Shown piece by piece: positions 5,743 to 7,969 of a stretch of 7,969 nucleotides of DNA. The position numbers and the translations under genes were made by a program. Source of the DNA: Methanomassiliicoccaceae archaeon (GTDB lineage: Archaea; Thermoplasmatota; Thermoplasmata; Methanomassiliicoccales; UBA472); contig JACXTO010000179.1 of the NCBI GenBank assembly GCA_016919565.1, positions 1 through 7,969 on the forward strand, read 5' to 3'. The notes below the pieces were generated by a model. The model was not told where the DNA came from, made no database searches, and saw nothing but the letters and a program-made list of their open reading frames with translations. Every line of letters starts with the position of its first letter. Within the stretch, counting starts at the first letter, position 1.

Positions 5743-7095
5743 CTAGAGCACATTGAGGCAATGGTCGATCTCCCAGTCGGAAACCCAGGTCCGATACCCG
5801 TCCCATTCCTTGCCTTTGATGTGGATGTAATGGTTGAAGATGTGCTCGCCCAAGGTCTCCTTCATCAGCTTGCTCTGGGAGAACTTCTTGAGAGCATCCC
5901 CGAGGTTCTCTGGCAAAGATTCGATCTTGAGCTTCTTCCGCTCATCCTTGCTCATGTGATAGATGTCCTTCTCCACTGGCTTGGGAGGATACAGGTCCTT
6001 GTCCAAGCCATCAAGGCCCGAGGCCAGCATGACGGCGAACTGCAGATAGGGGTTGCCCGCCGGATCGGGGTTGCGCAGCTCCACCCGTGCGCGCCCGCCT
6101 CTGCCGGCCGGTACCCGGATCAGGGCGCTCCGGTTCATGTTGGCCCACGAGATGTAACAGGGCGCTTCGTAGCCAGGCACGAGGCGCTTGTAGGAGTTCA
6201 CGTGAGAGGCCAGGACGGCGCAGTTGTCCTGCGCGTGGTTCAGCAGACCGCCCAAGAACTTCATGCAGGTCTCGGACAGCCCGAATTTGCCGTCCGGATC
6301 GTCGAAGGCATTCTCCCCGTCGATGGAAGCGAGGCTCTGATGGACGTGCATGCCGGACCCGTTGACGCCGAACATCGGCTTGGGCATGAAGGTCGCATAC
6401 AGGCCATACTGGGCGGCGATGGTCTTCACGCCGAGCTTCAGCGTCATCATCCGGTCGGCCATCGTCAGCGCGTTCTGATAGCGCAGATCGACCTCCAGCT
6501 GGCCTGGGGCGACCTCGTGGTGCGATGCCTCCATATCGAAGTTCATGGCATCGAAGTTCAGCATGATGTCCTTGCGGACCATCTCCCCGGTGTCCAGGGG
6601 CATCAGGTCGAAGTACCCACCGCTGTCCGAGGGCTGGGGGATAGGCCTTCCCCGTTCGTCCATGTTGAAGAGGAAGAACTCGAACTCCGGGCCGACGTTG
6701 AACATGTATCCCTTGTCCTTGGCCTTCTCGATCATCTTCTCCAGGACCCAGCGGGGATCGCCCTTGAACCGGTTCCCCGAGTGGTCGGAGATGGTGCACA
6801 TGAACCGAGCGGTCTTCATCGACCCGTTCGATGTCCAGGGGTAGATCTGGAACGATTCCAGTATGGGGTTGGCGCGCATGTCCGACTCCTCGATGGTGGC
6901 GTATCCGAGGATCGAGGAGCCATCGATGAAGACACCCTCTTCCATCGCCCTCTCCAGCTTGGTCGTCGGAGTCGTGACGCTCTTCACCATTCCGAGAATG
7001 TCAGAGAACTGCATCTCGATGAAATGGACACCTTCCTGTTTCACCTTGGCCAGTATGTCTTCCTTTGTCTCATCCGAGCTCTTGGCGGCTTTCAT
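5743..7095 (-). CDS. glnA: Glutamine synthetase type I (GSI-alpha-like)
   Basis: Makes glutamine from glutamate, ammonia and ATP, the main ammonium-assimilating step, as a dodecamer in the cytoplasm. The 450-residue protein matches GSI in length. Numbered from ATG 7095: DGSS latch at 58-61, GPEFEFFLF at 135-143 with metal ligands E137/E139, EASHHEVAPGQLEVD (189-203) with E194 and E201, GSGMHVH (246-252) with H250, NSYKRLVPG (300-308) and RVELRNPDPAGNPYL (337-351) with E339. The E. coli adenylylation motif NLYxLP is absent; KDIYHMSKDER stands there, as in the B. subtilis type, and the large GSI-beta insertion is lacking. The residue matching feedback-related Arg62 of B. subtilis GS is Thr67. 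TTG 7098 lies one codon upstream, but ATG 7095 is the more natural start. There is no Shine-Dalgarno motif; with a TATA box 30 bp upstream the mRNA is probably leaderless. Confidence 0.97.
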   Translation of the reverse strand: MKAAKSSDETKEDILAKVKQEGVHFIEMQFSDILGMVKSVTTPTTKLERAMEEGVFIDGSSILGYATIEESDMRANPILESFQIYPWTSNGSMKTARFMCTISDHSGNRFKGDPRWVLEKMIEKAKDKGYMFNVGPEFEFFLFNMDERGRPIPQPSDSGGYFDLMPLDTGEMVRKDIMLNFDAMNFDMEASHHEVAPGQLEVDLRYQNALTMADRMMTLKLGVKTIAAQYGLYATFMPKPMFGVNGSGMHVHQSLASIDGENAFDDPDGKFGLSETCMKFLGGLLNHAQDNCAVLASHVNSYKRLVPGYEAPCYISWANMNRSALIRVPAGRGGRARVELRNPDPAGNPYLQFAVMLASGLDGLDKDLYPPKPVEKDIYHMSKDERKKLKIESLPENLGDALKKFSQSKLMKETLGEHIFNHYIHIKGKEWDGYRTWVSDWEIDHCLNVL

Positions 7096-7102
7096 CAAGA
7101 AA

Positions 7103-7150
7103 GGCGATAAAACAAATTACATAATATATCTTTGCATAGGTGTTATCGCC
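7103..7150. promoter_or_regulatory. Inverted repeat GGCGATAA / TTATCGCC bracketing the glnA TATA box
   Basis: GGCGATAA at 7103-7110 and TTATCGCC at 7143-7150 are perfect 8-bp inverted copies 32 bp apart (centres 40 bp apart). One arm lies just upstream of BRE; the other covers the predicted initiation region. This is the layout of a two-site operator. It does not match the GGAA-N6-TTCC site known for the methanogen nitrogen repressor NrpR. Confidence 0.45.
7122..7135 (-). promoter_or_regulatory. BRE/TATA promoter of glnA
   Basis: The minus strand reads GCAAAG then ATATATTA, a strong BRE/TATA pair. Its centre (about 7125) is 30 bp from the ATG, predicting a start near 7100 and a leaderless or very short-leader mRNA. 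It lies in the 72-bp gap after the upstream gene, so glnA has its own promoter. Confidence 0.6.
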
Positions 7151-7167
7151 ATTAATTAGATATGTGT

Positions 7168-7969
7168 CTATTTATTGCCCGTATCGATAGCCAATTTGAC
7201 TATCATTACGGCCTTCTGCACAGCATTTGCGCCCTCGTCGGGATCGGCCGCACCGCCCGAGGCAAAGTTCTTGCCCCCTCCGCCTTTCCCGCCGAATGGC
7301 TTCAACGCCTCGATGAGCACGTCCTTGCAGTCGATGGCAAGGTCCTTCGACGAGGCAACGATCAGCATCAGCCTGTCATCGGACGAGGACATCACGCAAA
7401 CCGACCGGTCATTGGAAGCGAAATTGTTGGCGCAATCGACCAGTGACTTCTTGTCAATGCCCTGGTAGCTCCCTGAGTAGATCCGGACCCCTTCGTATTT
7501 CTCCGGTTCGAGGCTGGAAAGCATTTCCCTGCTGTACTTCCTTAGGGCCAGCTTCTTGCCATCCAGTTCGCCCTTGAGATTGTCGAGCGCCTTGACCAGG
7601 TCCTCCGGGTTGGCGCCGAGGCTCTCGGAAGCCTGCAGAGAAATGGAGGAGAGCTCCAGCGCGCGTTCCATGGCCCCCCTGCCTGTCAGGAACTCGATCT
7701 CATGGTCCCCAGCTGGCCTGGCGGATGACCATTTCGTGATCAGCAATGCCTTCAATTCCCTGGTGTTCTGGACGTGCACCCCGGCGCAGGCCGCCTTGTC
7801 GATGTCGCCGATGTTGATGATCCTTATCTTCTCTCCATGGATCCTCTCCACTTTGACCCGGACCTCATTGATGACGGGACTGTCCTTCGACACCCATACC
7901 TCGCTTCTGGGTAGCTGAGATGCGATCGCCGCATTGGCCTCAGATTGCGCCAAAGCCAGAAGCGCCCAG
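7168..7969 (-). CDS. Alanyl-tRNA editing protein (AlaX-L-like) or AlaRS C-terminal part; 5' end beyond the right edge
   Basis: The last 266 codons are visible and the frame is open at the edge, so the start lies outside. The visible part begins in a tRNA_SAD/editing domain: RIINIGDIDKAACAGVHV (visible residues 49-66) holds the CxxxH half of the zinc site (C61, H65) that in this family hydrolyses mischarged Ser-tRNA(Ala). After a helical stretch comes a DHHA1-type C-terminal domain with the glycine-rich FGGKGGGGKNFASGG (225-239), known from AlaRS and long AlaX proteins. RIINIGDID before the Cys resembles free-standing AlaX more than AlaRS, so I favour AlaX-L, but the missing N-terminus decides. 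The usual CGGTH is CAGVH here. It ends 72 bp before glnA with TAG. Confidence 0.75.
   Translation of the reverse strand, partial: WALLALAQSEANAAIASQLPRSEVWVSKDSPVINEVRVKVERIHGEKIRIINIGDIDKAACAGVHVQNTRELKALLITKWSSARPAGDHEIEFLTGRGAMERALELSSISLQASESLGANPEDLVKALDNLKGELDGKKLALRKYSREMLSSLEPEKYEGVRIYSGSYQGIDKKSLVDCANNFASNDRSVCVMSSSDDRLMLIVASSKDLAIDCKDVLIEALKPFGGKGGGGKNFASGGAADPDEGANAVQKAVMIVKLAIDTGNK

Noticed and set aside
7096..7098. TTG start for glnA one codon upstream of ATG 7095
   Set aside because: An ATG follows directly and the promoter spacing suits a leaderless ATG; a TTG start without a ribosome-binding site is less likely.
5761..7110. 449-codon open frame antisense to almost all of glnA
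   Set aside because: Same effect: the minus strand carries a complete glutamine synthetase, and the plus-strand product has biased composition and no motif.

Overview
The window reads as a GC-rich archaeal chromosome segment, probably from a euryarchaeote. A Thermoplasmata or Methanomassiliicoccales-like origin is my guess from the gene style and cannot be proven here. The archaeal signs are a NAC protein of the single-gene archaeal type (NAC plus UBA domain), a four-subunit pyruvate:ferredoxin oxidoreductase, BRE/TATA-type promoters about 25-30 bp upstream of starts, and a mix of Shine-Dalgarno-led and apparently leaderless genes. No mobile element, CRISPR array, rRNA or tRNA was found.

Layout. 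Positions 1-1488 (minus) hold the N-terminal 496 codons of phosphoenolpyruvate synthase (ppsA), which runs off the left edge. Positions 1489-2010 are a long, AT-richer divergent intergenic region rich in inverted repeats, including two neighbouring palindromes just upstream of the porG promoter. Positions 2011-4960 (plus) are a tightly packed porG-porD-porA-porB operon with stop/start overlaps or abutting genes. After a 48-bp convergent gap come, all on the minus strand, hypC (5009-5233), the nac gene (5243-5629), glnA (5743-7095) and, at the right edge, the C-terminal part of an alanyl-tRNA editing-type protein (tRNA_SAD plus DHHA1, 7168-7969).

How the genes work together. Pyruvate:ferredoxin oxidoreductase (pyruvate synthase when run reductively) interconverts acetyl-CoA plus CO2 and pyruvate, and PEP synthase converts pyruvate to PEP. 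The divergent ppsA/porGDAB pair is therefore the entry from acetyl-CoA to gluconeogenesis, and the shared 522-bp region is a natural place for joint control. On the other side, nac and hypC form a two-gene unit with only 9 bp between them: a nascent-chain chaperone and a [NiFe]-hydrogenase maturation chaperone, implying a hydrogenase elsewhere in the genome. glnA is a GSI-alpha-like glutamine synthetase with its own promoter, bracketed by a perfect 8-bp inverted repeat.

The protein-coding content is ordinary core metabolism; I see no novel multi-gene system. The most interesting signals are non-coding: the paired ATA-centred palindromes upstream of porG and the GGCGATAA / TTATCGCC pair flanking the glnA TATA box.
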